From: Pontibacter sp. HSC-14F20
GTDB lineage: Bacteria > Bacteroidota > Bacteroidia > Cytophagales > Hymenobacteraceae
NCBI RefSeq assembly: GCF_019599265.1
Contig: NZ_JAHZTC010000007.1
Coordinates: forward strand, 1 to 64,000
Length of the DNA: 64,000 nt
Reading direction: 5' to 3'
The notes beneath the pieces were generated by a model. The model saw nothing but the letters and a program-made list of their open reading frames with translations. It was not told the DNA's origin and searched no databases. The translations under genes and the position numbers were made by a program. This document shows, one piece after another, positions 1 through 8,385 of the stretch. Within the stretch, counting starts at the first letter, position 1, and each line of letters starts with the position of its first letter.

Positions 1-294
1 AATGCCGACGCAGGCTTTGATTCAGATGAGTTCAGAAGGCGCTGCTCCTCACTTAAAATAGAGGCCAATATCGCGTTCAACCCCAGAAATGGGGCGGCTT
101 CAGAAGACTATGTGTACTTTGACCCAGCGCTCTACAAAAGAAGAAACACCGTGGAGCAGGCCTGTGCCTGGCTCGACAGCTCCAAAGCCCTGCTGGTGCG
201 CTTTGAAACAAAAGCCAGCAACTGGATGGCGCTCCATTTTCTGGCTTTTACAGTGCTGTTTATCAGAAAATTAAAGAAATTAGAAAAACCCTAA
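1..294 (+). CDS. IS5-like DDE transposase, C-terminal part (cut by window edge)
   Basis: The frame is open from base 1 and ends with TAA at 292-294, so only the last 97 residues are visible. The sequence has the layout of the C-terminal half of a DDE transposase (PF01609-like, IS5-type): DAGFDSDEF near the start, the basic segment FNPRNG, then YKRRNTVEQACAWLD, which carries the glutamate expected for the catalytic triad, and a hydrophobic end (ALHFLAFTVLFIRKL). The rest lies outside the window, so I cannot tell whether the element is intact. Its end abuts the broken membrane gene that follows, so the insertion probably removed the 5' part of that gene. Family subgroup is uncertain. Confidence 0.75.
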   Translation, partial: NADAGFDSDEFRRRCSSLKIEANIAFNPRNGAASEDYVYFDPALYKRRNTVEQACAWLDSSKALLVRFETKASNWMALHFLAFTVLFIRKLKKLEKP

Positions 295-803
295 ACAGGT
301 TCTATACTATATCTAGTAGAAAACGAGACATAAATGACAAACAGTGGAAGAAATGGAGAACATTATCTATAATATTTGTCCTGCTTTCAATGGATGAATC
401 GGTTAGTTTTCATGAAATTGGATCAGCTAGTTTGAATATTGTTTTGCACCTGGGTGTTAATCATTATGGAACTGTACTTTTAGGTATCGTTATAGGAGCT
501 TTATTATTGTATTATTACCTGGATTTTATCCTAGAATTGCCTAAGCTCACTTAAGTTTTATTTGTTCTTTCGGGATTGATCTTTGTGATAGGAGCTATCT
601 TTGTAGAAGGTATAGGTGGCTATATATTAAAATATACACCTGATAGAATGTTGTATAATTATTTTGTTATTATAGAGGAGTCTATGGAGATGTTGGGTGT
701 GGTTTTATTTTTGTATGCTTTACTGAATTATATGACCGGATTTATTTATAAAGCTGATGGTCAAAAGCCATATTATAAGCTACAATCTTTTAACTTACAA
801 TAA
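295..803 (+). pseudogene. Remnant of a multi-span membrane protein, interrupted by an in-frame stop
   Basis: One reading frame (codons in register with 342) runs through this stretch but is broken by TAA at 552-554. Before the stop it reads LSIIFVLLSMDESVSFHEIG followed by a hydrophobic span; after it come two more hydrophobic spans (LFVLSGLIFVIGAIFVEGIG; MEMLGVVLFLYALLNYM), an EESMEML motif and a polar tail ending at 803. Acidic DES-x3-HE and EES-x-EM motifs in hydrophobic surroundings occur in uncharacterised bacterial membrane proteins; I know no function. No plausible start is seen and the 5' side runs into the transposase end, so the gene looks truncated by the insertion and then hit by a nonsense change. 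The base composition is AT-rich. A separate 75-residue product from the ATG at 576 cannot be excluded. Confidence 0.7.
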
Positions 804-854
804 GCGCCTGCTTACTTACTAAAGTCGTGTAGATGCCTTTAAAACTGCCACATC

Positions 855-1616
855 ATGCCGTACAAGTCTCTCCATACCTTCCTTTCCTTATTGTTAATCA
901 TTTTTACTTCCTGCCAGACAGGAAAGAAGCCGGATGCGCAACAGATCGTGGATCAGGCGATAGAAGCGCATGGCGGAGAGCGCTTTTTAAAGAGTGCGAT
1001 CAGTTTTCAGTTTCGGGACAGGCAGTACCGCGCTTTGCGTGATGGTGGTGTTTTTGTGTATAGCCGCACTTTTACGGACGCTACAGGGCAGCAGGTGCAG
1101 GACGTATGGCGAAACAGTAGCTTTACCCGCACAATCAACGACCAGGAAGTAGATTTGCCTGAAGAAAAGCAGAAAGCCTATATTGCTTCCGTTAACTCGG
1201 TAATCTACTTTGCCCTGCTGCCTTATGCCCTCAACGATGAGGCCGTGCAGAAAGAATATCTGGGCGAGACTAGTATTAAAGGAGAACCTTACTACAAGGT
1301 ACGTGTGACTTTTGCCCAGGAAGGTGGCGGTGAAGGCTACCTGGATGTCTACATTTTCTGGTTCCACCAGCAGCGCCACACCATGGATTACCTGGCCTAC
1401 TCTTTCCAGGAAAACGACGGCGGCACCCGCTTCCGCGAAGCCTTCAATCCCCGCACCATCGGTGGCATCCTCTTCCAGGATTATAACAACTATACTCTAA
1501 AAGATGAGACTATTCCGCTGGGAGCCTATGATCAGGTCTTCGAAGCAGGGCAAATGGAAAAGGTGTCGGAGGTTGTGCTTGAGGAAATTGAAATTAATTC
1601 GATAGAAGGCTTGTAG
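855..1616 (+). CDS. DUF6503-like lipoprotein
   Basis: 253 residues. A lipoprotein signal peptide is clear: a hydrophobic run followed by the lipobox IFTSC, with the acylated cysteine at about residue 20, so the product should be anchored in the envelope. The mature part begins with an amphipathic stretch (AQQIVDQAIEAHGG) that is typical of DUF6503 proteins, then an all-beta body rich in aromatic and charged residues, suggesting a LolA- or lipocalin-like fold. Its molecular role is unknown. It stands alone between two mobile-element remnants, with no visible operon partner. The family call rests on recognition of the N-terminal motif and length, not on a search. Confidence 0.6.
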   Translation: MPYKSLHTFLSLLLIIFTSCQTGKKPDAQQIVDQAIEAHGGERFLKSAISFQFRDRQYRALRDGGVFVYSRTFTDATGQQVQDVWRNSSFTRTINDQEVDLPEEKQKAYIASVNSVIYFALLPYALNDEAVQKEYLGETSIKGEPYYKVRVTFAQEGGGEGYLDVYIFWFHQQRHTMDYLAYSFQENDGGTRFREAFNPRTIGGILFQDYNNYTLKDETIPLGAYDQVFEAGQMEKVSEVVLEEIEINSIEGL

Positions 1617-1755
1617 GAATAGATCTCGACCTGCCCGAACGTGCAAAAGTAAATTCCTGCTATAGTGTTTCATCCCCCTGCTCCCTCCAAAAAGTGACAC
1701 ACAATATATGCATATAATTTCCATATATTATTGAGAAAAACTCCCCTTTAGAAGG

Positions 1756-1772
1756 CAGGGCCGTTAGGTTCT
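1756..1772 (+). repeat. Left terminal inverted repeat of the ISAs1-type element
   Basis: CAGGGCCGTTAGGTTCT; matches the reverse complement of 2383-2399 at 15 of 17 positions. Confidence 0.75.
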
Positions 1773-1830
1773 AAAATTCGTAAGCTATTGTATTTAGCAT
1801 TATGATTTAGGGCGATGGAAGTAGTGAGAT

Positions 1831-2391
1831 TTGATTAGTTTTCTGCGGGAGGTGGCCGATCCGCGGCGGCAGGCGGGGCTGCGTCACGCGCTGGCCGAGA
1901 CCCTGTGCATGGTGGTGATGGGCATGATGAGCGGCTGCTGCGCCTACCGCGAGCTGGGGCGCTTTGTGCACCACAACCGCCAGGAGCTGGTGGCCCTCCT
2001 GGGCCTGGCCAAGGCGCGGGTGCCCAGCTACGTGCCCCTGCGCGACATCCTGCAGCGGCTGGACTTTGAGGCCCTGAGCCGCGCCTTCTCCCGGTGGAGC
2101 GGGCAGTACGTGGACTGGTCGGGCCGGTGGCTGAGCGTGGAGGGCAAGAGCCTGCGCTCGACGGTGAGCAGTCCAGCTACTACATCAGCAGCCAGTGGCC
2201 CGGCTGCACTGGCAGAAGGACGTCACGTTCGGGGAGGACAAGTGCCGCACCCGCAAGGGGCCGAGAACCGCTCCCTGCTGCTCAACGTGGCTATCAACCT
2301 GATGCGCAGCTGCGGCTTTGGGTCCTTGAAGGAGGCAACCATTGCCCTGGCTAATAAAATTGGCAAAATGAACCAGATAATTAGAACGTAA
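1831..2391 (+). pseudogene. Decayed ISAs1-family transposase
   Basis: The N-terminal part is recognisable: REVADPRR, then ALAETLCMVVMGMMSGC, RELGRFVHHN and the PSYVPLRDILQRLD region of the DDE_Tnp_1-associated domain, up to VEGKSLRS. Family members are near 370 residues; this frame has 186. The central catalytic region is missing. The C-terminal fragments lie in three frames: SSYYISSQWP in frame 3 from 2172, WQKDVTFGEDKCRTRKG in frame 2 from 2210, and ENRSLLLNVAINLMRS in frame 1. At least one deletion and two frameshifts are therefore needed. The frame opens with TTG at 1831; an upstream original start may have been lost. Not functional. Confidence 0.85.
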
Positions 2392-2399
2392 CAGCCCTG
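2383..2399 (-). repeat. Right terminal inverted repeat of the ISAs1-type element
   Basis: AGAACGTAACAGCCCTG on the plus strand; partner of 1756-1772. The stop codon of the transposase remnant overlaps it, as is usual in compact insertion sequences. Confidence 0.75.
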
Positions 2400-2417
2400 C
2401 CCTTCGAAGGGGCAGGG
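2395..2417. repeat. GC-rich hairpin, probable copy of a dispersed palindrome
   Basis: CCCTGCCC-TTCGAA-GGGGCAGGG folds on itself. The part outside the insertion sequence (CCCTTCGAAGGGGCAGGGG) resembles 30103-30116 (CCCCTTCAAAGGGG) and 33559-33585. It lies between the IS remnant and the flavin reductase gene and could also end transcription from either side. Confidence 0.5.
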
Positions 2418-2447
2418 GATGATAATCGTTCATGAACAAAGGATCTC

Positions 2448-3344
2448 TCATTCACTCATTAATAAAAGCACCTTCCACGCTGCCAATACCTGATGGTCAT
2501 CCAGCAGCTTCTTAGCCAGTTTCTCAAGTTCTATCCGTAGCTGCGCTTCGTTGCGCCCGTACTTGCTCAAGGTATAGCTGACCAAAGGATCTAACTTGAA
2601 GGCTTCCACCTCTTCGGCAATAGGTATAACTTCCGTATTACCCAGGCGGGCCAGGTGGTTCCCGGTTAGTAGGGAACTGTTTCGGATGAAGTCTGGCAAC
2701 TTGTCAACACCTACACCTTTGTTGCGCACTGGCTTTGGTAGCTCGAATATGCAATCGCCATTAGCACGGAGGTAGTAGTCACCACCCATGCGCGCGACTG
2801 CGTTTAGTTTGTAAGGGTCGATCTTTCCTTCCCCGTTCAGAATGTTCTCATTTACATGGATCAGCAGCACCTCACAGATCACTAGGTTGCCCGCGCCTCC
2901 TTCTGGTCCGAGGCTAATCACCTCGTTCACCCGGCACTCCAGGGCTACAGGTGCTTCCTTCACCCGCGGAGCGCGCACCATTACAGAAGGCTCCGGCGTT
3001 AAGCCAGACTTGATAAACTCATTAATGCCTTTGTCATACTCTGTACTGGCCAGTGACATCTGCTCCACGATATCGTAGTTACCAATGTTGATTACCACCT
3101 CCCGGGTTGACTCCACATTCTCTAAGGTATGTTTCCCTGTGTTGTCGCGCACGCGGCGGGCAGGGGAGAAGACCACGATCGGTGGCTTGGCACTAAACAC
3201 ATTAAAGAAACTGAAGGGGCTCAGGTTTACATTTCCCACCTCATCAACCGTACTGGCAAAGGCAATTGGTCGTGGCGCAATGGCTCCCAGCAATAAAGCA
3301 TGTACTTCAGCCGTTTTGGTTTCTTTTGGGTTGACGGTTTTCAT
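2448..3344 (-). CDS. Flavin reductase family protein
   Basis: 298 residues. The N-terminal half (about 10-190) matches the flavin reductase-like domain (PF01613, FMN-binding split barrel): LLGAIAPRPIAFASTVDEVG near residue 20, NLSPFSFFNVFSAKPPIVVF near 40-60, DNTGKHTLENV, and EVVINIG. Relatives bind FMN and act as NAD(P)H:flavin reductases or use flavin for small-molecule redox; the substrate here is unknown. The C-terminal third is helical and charged (ELEKLAKKLLDDHQVLAAWKV), a common extension in Bacteroidota members. The protein is soluble and probably cytoplasmic. It is a single gene divergent from the polysaccharide locus; upstream on its strand only a weak TAAATTG sequence is visible. 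Confidence 0.85.
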   Translation of the reverse strand: MKTVNPKETKTAEVHALLLGAIAPRPIAFASTVDEVGNVNLSPFSFFNVFSAKPPIVVFSPARRVRDNTGKHTLENVESTREVVINIGNYDIVEQMSLASTEYDKGINEFIKSGLTPEPSVMVRAPRVKEAPVALECRVNEVISLGPEGGAGNLVICEVLLIHVNENILNGEGKIDPYKLNAVARMGGDYYLRANGDCIFELPKPVRNKGVGVDKLPDFIRNSSLLTGNHLARLGNTEVIPIAEEVEAFKLDPLVSYTLSKYGRNEAQLRIELEKLAKKLLDDHQVLAAWKVLLLMSE

Positions 3345-3606
3345 AGTATAACTGTATAAGAGGATGTCAATAAGAACTGCAATTTACGAAATGTATAGAT
3401 GTTGTAAGCAAAGGCTAAAGAGTGGATGTTATTTAGACATTAGAAGATATCTGGAGTAGTACTTAAGTTTCGATTTAATACAGATTTTTCATTAGTCTTC
3501 AAGATGATAACTGAAGAACATACATGTTTAGTCAAGACTATATAGATAGGATGTTGAAAAGATGTAAATTCCCAAGACTAAAAACTGTTTTAAAAAACTT
3601 TTTATG

Positions 3607-3614
3607 TAATTTTG
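3607..3614 (+). promoter_or_regulatory. Bacteroidota -7 promoter box for the polysaccharide locus
   Basis: TAATTTTG fits the TAnnTTTG consensus of the Bacteroidota primary sigma factor. A T-rich stretch lies about 20 bases upstream where the -33 element is expected. Transcription would begin near 3621. The same eight bases, again followed by C, stand before the PglF-like gene at 27878-27885, so the two may be co-regulated. Confidence 0.65.
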
Positions 3615-3620
3615 CTTTCT

Positions 3621-3643
3621 AGCGACAATGTGTTTGTGTCGCT
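3621..3643 (+). promoter_or_regulatory. Hairpin at the predicted 5' end of the polysaccharide mRNA
   Basis: AGCGACA (3621-3627) and TGTCGCT (3637-3643) form a perfect 7-bp stem with a 9-base loop. The stem starts where transcription is predicted to start and lies about 55 bases before the first gene. It could protect the transcript, act as an operator dyad, or act in antitermination of this long operon. Confidence 0.5.
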
Positions 3644-3697
3644 GAGACTTAATAATGCCTTTTAGCTTGTTGCATTAGCAAATGCTATTGACTCTAT

Positions 3698-4486
3698 ATG
3701 AAAATTAACCTAGTACTCTTCCTGAGTCTACTCATTTTTGCCTCCTGCAGTTCCCTGCGTACCCGTAACATCGTCTATTTTAGTGACTTGGAACAGCAGT
3801 CCCTTGTAACTGAGCCGGTTGAGATGAAACGCTTGACAATTAAGCCGGGGGACTTATTGACCATTGAGGTCCTTACTCCTAATATGCAGACAAACATGCT
3901 ATTTAACCGGGGGATTATCGTTGAGGGAGATGTTGGTGGAGGCAACCAGATGGCTCGCCAACAGGGAAGTCAGAATGAAGGCTACCTGGTAGATACAAAA
4001 GGGACAATCGATTTTCCAGTAATTGGGAATATGCACGTACAAGGACTCTCTACGGAACAAGTTCGTGATACCTTGATGTTAAAAGTGCGCGAGTATGTTC
4101 AGGACCCGATCGTAAAGGTGAGATTACAGAATTTCCGTTTTACCATGATGGGGGAGACTGGCCCAAGAGTAATTGCTGTGCCTGCTGATAATGAAGATGT
4201 GAACCTGCTGGAAGGATTAGCCATGGCTGGTGGTATTTCCATTTATGGTAAGATGAACAATGTACTGGTTATTCGTGAGCAAGATGGACAGCGTATTATG
4301 GCTCGCCTGAACCTAAACAGCAAAGAAGTATTGACCTCACCATATTTTTACCTGCAACAGAATGATATAGTATATATAGAACCGGATAAAGCGAAAGCGA
4401 GTGGTACGAGCTTTATCCGCCGAAACTGGGGCTTTGCTGCAGGTATCGTATCATCAGCTTGGGTACTTTACCAACTGTTAAAGTAG
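3698..4486 (+). CDS. Polysaccharide export lipoprotein, Wza-like
   Basis: 262 residues, first gene of the locus. It has a lipoprotein signal with lipobox IFASC (Cys17), then a polysaccharide export domain (PF02563: KRLTIKPGDLLTIEVLTP at about 47-64; YLVDTKGTIDFPVIGNM at about 100-116) and an SLBB-type segment (LLEGLAMAGGISIYGK near 170-187). A hydrophobic C-terminal helix (WGFAAGIVSSAWVLYQLL) probably spans the outer membrane, as in Wza. Such proteins form the outer-membrane channel that exports capsule or exopolysaccharide together with a Wzc-type partner, which here is the next gene 23 bp downstream. The promoter at 3607 probably serves both genes and more. Confidence 0.92.
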   Translation: MKINLVLFLSLLIFASCSSLRTRNIVYFSDLEQQSLVTEPVEMKRLTIKPGDLLTIEVLTPNMQTNMLFNRGIIVEGDVGGGNQMARQQGSQNEGYLVDTKGTIDFPVIGNMHVQGLSTEQVRDTLMLKVREYVQDPIVKVRLQNFRFTMMGETGPRVIAVPADNEDVNLLEGLAMAGGISIYGKMNNVLVIREQDGQRIMARLNLNSKEVLTSPYFYLQQNDIVYIEPDKAKASGTSFIRRNWGFAAGIVSSAWVLYQLLK

Positions 4487-4509
4487 TATAACGCTTCCTT
4501 TTTTAAAAT

Positions 4510-6867
4510 ATGTCCGAATTAGATTTTCAGGAAGACAACAGTGAGTCTTTAGATATAAAAGTGTTGGTAATGCGCTATATGCGTTACTGGTATTTTTTTG
4601 TAATTGGAGTGGCTATAGCACTTACAGTCGCTCATTTGTACCTACGCTATTCCACCCCTGTGTATAGTGTAAAAGCTACCATACTGATCAAGGACGAAAG
4701 TGGTGCAGACTTGGCCAATAGTGGAGTTTTTGGAGATATAGCAGGCTTAAAAGCAAGTAAGTCTTTCTCTAATGAAGTGCTCATAATAAAGTCTAATGGC
4801 TTAATGGAAAGGGTACTACAGGAACTAGGTATGGGGGTATCTTACTATGGTGAAGGACGAATCAAGTCGCCAGAACTTTACGGTGGTCGTAGCCCGATTA
4901 AAGCAATAATTGCAGATCTTGATTCAACCGGATTAGGGCACAGCTTCGTAGTGGAGGTTGAAGATAATAATACTTTTAATATATGGGAAGGTGAGACTAA
5001 AGTGTCATCACACAAGTTTGGTGAGCAAATCGAGAAGAAGTACGGAAGCTTTACCATTGTAGCAGGCTCAGATATTACTAATGATAAGGGGCGACGTATT
5101 CTTGTGCGATTCAACGATTTGCAGAAGTTGGCCAATAGCTATAGTAAGCAATTAGCAGTCAGAAGTGTAAACGAATTCGCAACGGTTATGGAACTTAGTA
5201 TAACAGATCCTATACCTGCAAAGGGGAAAGATATACTGAATAAGTTGATTGATATATATAATCGGGAAACAATCAAGGAGAAAAATCTGGCTGTTACGAA
5301 GACTATTCAATTTATTGACGAGCGTCTTGTCTTTTTGACAAGAGAGTTGAGTGATGTGGAAAAAGATGTAGAGGAATATTTACAGGAGAACAAAATTATT
5401 GATCAATCAGCCAGCGGTAACTTGTACCTTAATACTGCACATGGATTGAACCAGCAGGTTACGGCTAATGAAGTTAAGTTAGAGATCTTGAAATCTGTTG
5501 AGTCTTACCTGCAGAAAGAGGAAAACAAATACGAACTCGTACCTACAAGCCTTGATATTTCAGATCCAACCTTAGGTGGACTGATTTCAAACTTCAATGA
5601 CTTGCAAAATCAACGTCGTCGGCTTGGTCGTTCTGTGACAGATACTAACCCGATTCTGAAGAATGTAAATGAACAACTAGAAATTCTTCGGCTAAATATA
5701 TTAGAGAATATACGCAATATCCGAGAGGGATTATTGGTAGTACGCCGTAGTTTGCAAGTCAATGCGCAGCAGTTCGAATCACAGGTACGTCAGGTGCCGT
5801 CTATGCAACGGGAGCTCGCAGATATTAGTCGTCAAAAGGGGATAAAAGAAGGTCTTTACCTTTATTTGCTTCAAAAACGTGAGGAAGCAGCTTTGTCACA
5901 AGCTATTACTCCATCTAATTCAAGGGTTATTGATCCCGCTACATCCGGTGCTGGTCCTATTGAGCCTCAGGCAACCAATATATATATAATTGCTTTGTTG
6001 GCTGGTTTAGCTATACCCTTTGGGGCAATTTTCTTACGGGATATGCTAAATGATACCATACAGGAAGTGCGAGAAGTTGAAAAGGCTACACCGACTCCTA
6101 TACTGGGTGAGATTGGGCATAATGATACTGGCCAGATGCTAGTCATTAGTCAGCAAAGCCGAAGCTCTAGTGCAGAGCTCTTCCGTTTGCTGCGTGCTAA
6201 TCTACAATTTGCAGCCGGTGGCAAAGAAAATAAAGTAATTCTTATTACTTCTAGTATGAGTGGGGAAGGAAAAACTTTCTTTAGTCTGAACCTGGCTGCT
6301 AGTCTTGTAATGACTGGTAAAAAAGTGGTAGTGTTAGGTTTTGACCTTCGAAAGCCAAAGCTTACACAAGGTGTAAACTTGCCTAATAATATTGGTATCA
6401 CTAATTACCTGATCTCTGACACAGTGAAGATAGAAGATCTGATTCAGTTTGCACCCGAGATGCCAGAGCTGGCCATTATAGGTTCAGGTCCTATTCCACC
6501 AAATCCAGCTGAACTAATACTGCTACCAAAGATCGGAACACTCATTGAAGAACTTAAGGCAGCCTTTGATTACATCATCCTGGACTCTTCACCGGTTGGA
6601 CAGGTCGCAGATACATTGGCGCTTACCCCATATATTGATTCCAGTCTTTATATAGTGCGTTATAATTATACGCATAAGAAACAGTTGCAAATTATTGACG
6701 ATCTCTACAGATCACGAAAACTTAAACATCCCATGATCGTGCTTAATGATGCCAAAAAGAGCAATAGCTATGGCTATTCATATGGCTATGGCTATGGTTA
6801 TGGTAATTATTACGAGGAAGAGTCTAAAGGATTCGGCAGCAAGATCAGAAAGCTGGTGAAGGGGTGA
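4510..6867 (+). CDS. Chain-length regulator with BY-kinase domain, Wzc-like
   Basis: 785 residues. The N-terminal Wzz domain has a membrane span near 28-45 and the second span near 495-512 (IYIIALLAGLAIPFGAIFL); the periplasmic part between them is rich in coiled coil. The cytoplasmic tyrosine autokinase shows Walker A SMSGEGKT (582-589), Walker A' with VLGFDLRKPKL (Asp612), and Walker B IILDSSP (Asp692). The tail at 753-771 is a Tyr/Gly repeat (SYGYSYGYGYGYG then NYYEEE), the expected autophosphorylation cluster. Such proteins cycle through phosphorylation to control polymer length and export with Wza. Single-chain architecture, as in proteobacterial Wzc. Confidence 0.95.
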   Translation: MSELDFQEDNSESLDIKVLVMRYMRYWYFFVIGVAIALTVAHLYLRYSTPVYSVKATILIKDESGADLANSGVFGDIAGLKASKSFSNEVLIIKSNGLMERVLQELGMGVSYYGEGRIKSPELYGGRSPIKAIIADLDSTGLGHSFVVEVEDNNTFNIWEGETKVSSHKFGEQIEKKYGSFTIVAGSDITNDKGRRILVRFNDLQKLANSYSKQLAVRSVNEFATVMELSITDPIPAKGKDILNKLIDIYNRETIKEKNLAVTKTIQFIDERLVFLTRELSDVEKDVEEYLQENKIIDQSASGNLYLNTAHGLNQQVTANEVKLEILKSVESYLQKEENKYELVPTSLDISDPTLGGLISNFNDLQNQRRRLGRSVTDTNPILKNVNEQLEILRLNILENIRNIREGLLVVRRSLQVNAQQFESQVRQVPSMQRELADISRQKGIKEGLYLYLLQKREEAALSQAITPSNSRVIDPATSGAGPIEPQATNIYIIALLAGLAIPFGAIFLRDMLNDTIQEVREVEKATPTPILGEIGHNDTGQMLVISQQSRSSSAELFRLLRANLQFAAGGKENKVILITSSMSGEGKTFFSLNLAASLVMTGKKVVVLGFDLRKPKLTQGVNLPNNIGITNYLISDTVKIEDLIQFAPEMPELAIIGSGPIPPNPAELILLPKIGTLIEELKAAFDYIILDSSPVGQVADTLALTPYIDSSLYIVRYNYTHKKQLQIIDDLYRSRKLKHPMIVLNDAKKSNSYGYSYGYGYGYGNYYEEESKGFGSKIRKLVKG

Positions 6868-6885
6868 TCATAAGTATTCAAAATA

Positions 6886-6955
6886 TATCCAACTCCTACT
6901 GTTACACTCCTACCCCTCCTGAGAGGGGTAGGAGTGTAACAGTAGGAGTTGGATA
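6886..6955 (+). terminator. Perfect 33-bp stem-loop between the kinase and dehydrogenase genes
   Basis: Bases 6886-6918 are the exact reverse complement of 6923-6955, with loop CTGA. No T-run follows, so it is not a classical intrinsic terminator, but a stem this long and perfect should stall polymerase, block 3' exonucleases or be a substrate for a double-strand RNase. It sits 18 bp after the kinase stop and 34 bp before the dehydrogenase start, where it could set the ratio of export machinery to sugar-synthesis mRNA. The CCCCTC/GAGGGG core resembles the dispersed palindromes listed elsewhere. Confidence 0.7.
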
Positions 6956-6989
6956 ATCAAAACAGATAATAAGAACAAACATAAAAGAA

Positions 6990-8300
6990 ATGTTAGGTAC
7001 AGAAATGTCAGGTATTGGAAATGCCACAATTGCCGTAGTAGGCTTGGGTTATGTAGGGTTACCATTAGCCGTAGAGTTTGCAAAGAAATTCCCTACGATT
7101 GGATTTGATATCAATGAGGGGCGTGTACAAGAGCTAAATAATGGACACGACCACACACTGGAAGTAGAAGATGAGTACTTAAGTTCTGTGTTAGTATCTG
7201 ATCCCAATGAACAAATAGGTCTTTACTGTTCCAACCAACTGAAAGACATTGAAGAATGTAATTATTACATCGTTACTGTACCTACCCCAGTTGACAAGAA
7301 TAACCGGCCTGACTTAACTCCGCTTTACAAAGCAAGTGAAACGGTTGGTAAGGTATTAAAGCGAGGTGATATTGTTATTTATGAATCTACTGTATACCCA
7401 GGTGTAACAGAAGAGGAATGCGTACCGGTGCTGGAGCGTATATCAGGATTGAAATTTAACGAGGACTTCTTTGCTGGTTATTCTCCTGAACGTATCAATC
7501 CAGGTGATAAGGAACATACTGTTGCAAAGATTCTAAAAATAACCTCTGGTTCTACGCCTGAAGCTGCAGAAAAGGTAGACAGACTCTACAGAAGCGTTAT
7601 TATAGCCGGAACTCACAAAGCAGCTTCTATCAAAGTAGCTGAAGCAGCGAAGGTAATTGAGAATGCTCAACGTGATATCAACATTGCTTTCGTTAATGAA
7701 CTGGCTAAAATCTTTAACCGTTTGGGCATTGATACGGACGAAGTTTTAGAAGCAGCTGGTACTAAGTGGAACTTCCTGAAATTTAAGCCTGGTCTGGTTG
7801 GTGGGCACTGCATTGGTGTGGATCCATATTACTTGGCACAAAAAGCGCAGGAGGCAGGCTACCATCCAGAAATTATTCTAGCTGGCCGTCGTCTAAATGA
7901 TGGTATGGGCGAATATGTAGCCCATGAAGTGATCAAACTCATGGTGAAAAAAGATATTCCTGTAAAAGGTGCTAACATCTTGGTCCTCGGTATCACTTTT
8001 AAAGAAAATTGCCCAGATGTGCGTAATACCAAAGTAGTAGACATTCTGCATACCCTTAAAGATTACGATACCAATATTACTATTTATGATCCATGGGCTG
8101 AACCAGCCGAAGTGAAGCATGAGTATGGTTGGAATTCTATAAAAGAATTAGATGGGGTTGAAGCCTGCGACGCGATCATTCTGGCAGTTTCCCACAATGA
8201 GTTTAAAGCCCTTAACCTAACTAATCTCTGCAAAGAAAAAGCTGTAATCTACGACGTAAAAGGTGTTCTCCCAAAAGAGATTTCAGACGCACGGCTGTAA
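6990..8300 (+). CDS. tviB: UDP-N-acetylhexosamine 6-dehydrogenase, TviB/WbpO type
   Basis: 436 residues, the normal length for UDP-glucose/GDP-mannose dehydrogenases. The N-terminal Rossmann fold has [12 protein letters not shown] (Gly18-x-Gly20-x2-Gly23); the central domain has [16 protein letters not shown]; the C-terminal part has [15 protein letters not shown] with the catalytic Cys274. The sequences [31 protein letters not shown] and NFLKFKPGL closely follow TviB/WbpO, which oxidise UDP-GlcNAc or UDP-GalNAc to the uronic acid with two NAD+. The following gene is a TviC/WbpP-type epimerase, so the pair should make UDP-GalNAcA or UDP-GlcNAcA for the polymer. The start could also be Met6 at 7005. 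Confidence 0.9.
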   Translation: MLGTEMSGIGNATIAVVGLGYVGLPLAVEFAKKFPTIGFDINEGRVQELNNGHDHTLEVEDEYLSSVLVSDPNEQIGLYCSNQLKDIEECNYYIVTVPTPVDKNNRPDLTPLYKASETVGKVLKRGDIVIYESTVYPGVTEEECVPVLERISGLKFNEDFFAGYSPERINPGDKEHTVAKILKITSGSTPEAAEKVDRLYRSVIIAGTHKAASIKVAEAAKVIENAQRDINIAFVNELAKIFNRLGIDTDEVLEAAGTKWNFLKFKPGLVGGHCIGVDPYYLAQKAQEAGYHPEIILAGRRLNDGMGEYVAHEVIKLMVKKDIPVKGANILVLGITFKENCPDVRNTKVVDILHTLKDYDTNITIYDPWAEPAEVKHEYGWNSIKELDGVEACDAIILAVSHNEFKALNLTNLCKEKAVIYDVKGVLPKEISDARL

Positions 8301-8330
8301 TCAATTAACAATAACTCTCTGCCTTAATTA

Positions 8331-8349
8331 CGGAGGGGAGGAGTGGTTT
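8331..8349. repeat. Degenerate copy of the GC-rich dispersed intergenic repeat
   Basis: CGGAGGGGAGGAGTGGTTT followed by GGCCTAGTA parallels 33571-33598 (AGGAGGGCAGGGGTGGTTC, then GACCTGGTA). It lies in the short gap between the dehydrogenase and epimerase genes, within otherwise AT-rich DNA. Confidence 0.4.
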
Positions 8350-8385
8350 GGCCTAGTATAACAAACTATTTTATTAATAAAGAAT

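Larger units (their letters stand above)
1756..2399 (+). mobile_element. ISAs1-family insertion sequence remnant (about 644 bp) with intact ends
   Basis: The element is bounded by 17-bp terminal inverted repeats, CAGGGCCGTTAGGTTCT on the left and the complement of CAGGGCTGTTACGTTCT on the right (two mismatches). It contains a decayed transposase gene about half the usual length. The flanks CCTTTAGAAGG (left) and CCTTCGAAGG (right) look like a target duplication of a short palindrome of the kind seen elsewhere in the window. The interior is much richer in GC than the surroundings. The element cannot make its own transposase but keeps both ends, so it could be mobilised by an intact relative. 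Confidence 0.75.
3345..3697. other. 353-bp intergenic region upstream of the polysaccharide locus
   Basis: No gene is seen here. The region is AT-rich and separates the divergent flavin reductase gene from the polysaccharide locus. It holds the putative promoter at 3607-3614 and the leader hairpin at 3621-3643, described separately. The remaining 250 bp show no clear structure. Confidence 0.6.
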
